Of a stretch of DNA of 40,754 bases, positions 40,653-40,754 are shown in pieces. Position 1 is the stretch's first letter, and the number at the start of each line of letters is the position of its first letter. The DNA is taken from positions 1 through 40,754 of the forward strand of contig JBEDUI010000058.1 in NCBI GenBank assembly GCA_040414495.1, written 5' to 3'. Under the pieces are notes generated by a model. It did not search any database, had not been told where the DNA came from, and was given only the letters and a program-made list of their open reading frames with translations. The position numbers and the translations under genes were made by a program. Source of the DNA: DATAVB01 sp040414495. GTDB taxonomy: Bacteria; Actinomycetota; Actinomycetes; Mycobacteriales; QHCD01.

Positions 40653-40754
40653 CTAGCCCAAGACCAGCGCCATGCCCGGATCGCTCAGGATCGCACCGAT
40701 GTCGGCCAGGAATTCCGAACCCAACCGACCGTCGATGATCCGGTGATCGAACGA
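40653..40754 (-). CDS. 2-oxoacid dehydrogenase E2 subunit, C-terminal end
   Basis: The final 33 codons and stop of a gene that continues beyond the window. Read on the minus strand they give SFDHRIIDG, then LGSEFLADIGAILSDP. SFDHRIIDG is the acyltransferase active-site motif (HxxxDG) at the C-terminus of dihydrolipoamide acyltransferases, and a short helix with DP follows as usual. The protein could belong to the branched-chain, pyruvate or 2-oxoglutarate complex; the visible part cannot decide. Confidence 0.9.
   Translation of the reverse strand, partial: SFDHRIIDGRLGSEFLADIGAILSDPGMALVLG

Overview
The window is GC-rich with strongly GC-biased third codon positions, frequent GTG and occasional TTG starts, and many 4-base ATGA/GTGA gene overlaps. 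Together with the gene families present (MMPL transporter, SseB-like proteins beside WXG-type secretion substrates, MT0933-type antitoxin-like protein, NarL-type two-component system with a putative-sensor domain, actinobacterial paa cluster) this points to a chromosomal segment of an actinomycete. The order or genus cannot be fixed from the sequence. No rRNA, tRNA, CRISPR array, phage module or intact insertion sequence was found.

Layout. 1-1883: a 5'-truncated APH-type phosphotransferase, a small YdhR-like protein, a nucleotidyltransferase, and between the last two a possible gene remnant. 2002-5193: a type I sulfatase convergent with an AqpZ-like aquaporin. 5408-13265 (minus): eight tightly packed genes reading SDR, M20 peptidase, P1 (DmpA-like) peptidase, solute-binding lipoprotein, two permeases and two ATPases, i.e. 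a peptide import and breakdown operon. It is divergent from a FadR-type GntR regulator, and the gap between them carries a perfect FadR-like operator and a perfect CRP-type site. 14233-15471: galE and an MT0933-like small protein with a sigma-B-like promoter. 15683-18355 (minus): four genes, two SseB-domain proteins flanking a WXG100-like protein and a larger WXG-type protein whose last part appears frame-shifted. 18401-20463 (minus): a BadF/N-acetylglucosamine-kinase-type kinase and an unusual SAM methyltransferase. 20576-22539: TetR, YceI and a divergent MarR. 22673-31102 (plus): acyl-CoA dehydrogenase, PaaN, thiolase and paaABCDE, a phenylacetyl-CoA catabolism operon. 31136-36006 (minus): small zinc-binding protein, soluble transhydrogenase SthA, MMPL exporter and an AUR1-like PAP2 enzyme. 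36230-39067 (plus): histidine kinase, response regulator and a DUF4097 membrane-anchored protein. 39302-40321 (minus): aldo/keto reductase. 40653-40754 (minus): the last 33 codons of a 2-oxoacid dehydrogenase E2 subunit.

The most unusual signals are non-coding. Two 40-nt hairpins (39162-39201 and 40566-40605) have an identical 18-nt loop and 11-bp stems that differ by two compensatory base-pair changes. Two 23-bp direct repeats lie just beside the first hairpin. The CRP and FadR sites in the 13266-13409 gap suggest how the peptide operon is switched. Two paired palindromes sit before the acyl-CoA dehydrogenase. The four-gene SseB/WXG cluster is the best candidate for a poorly described protein system.
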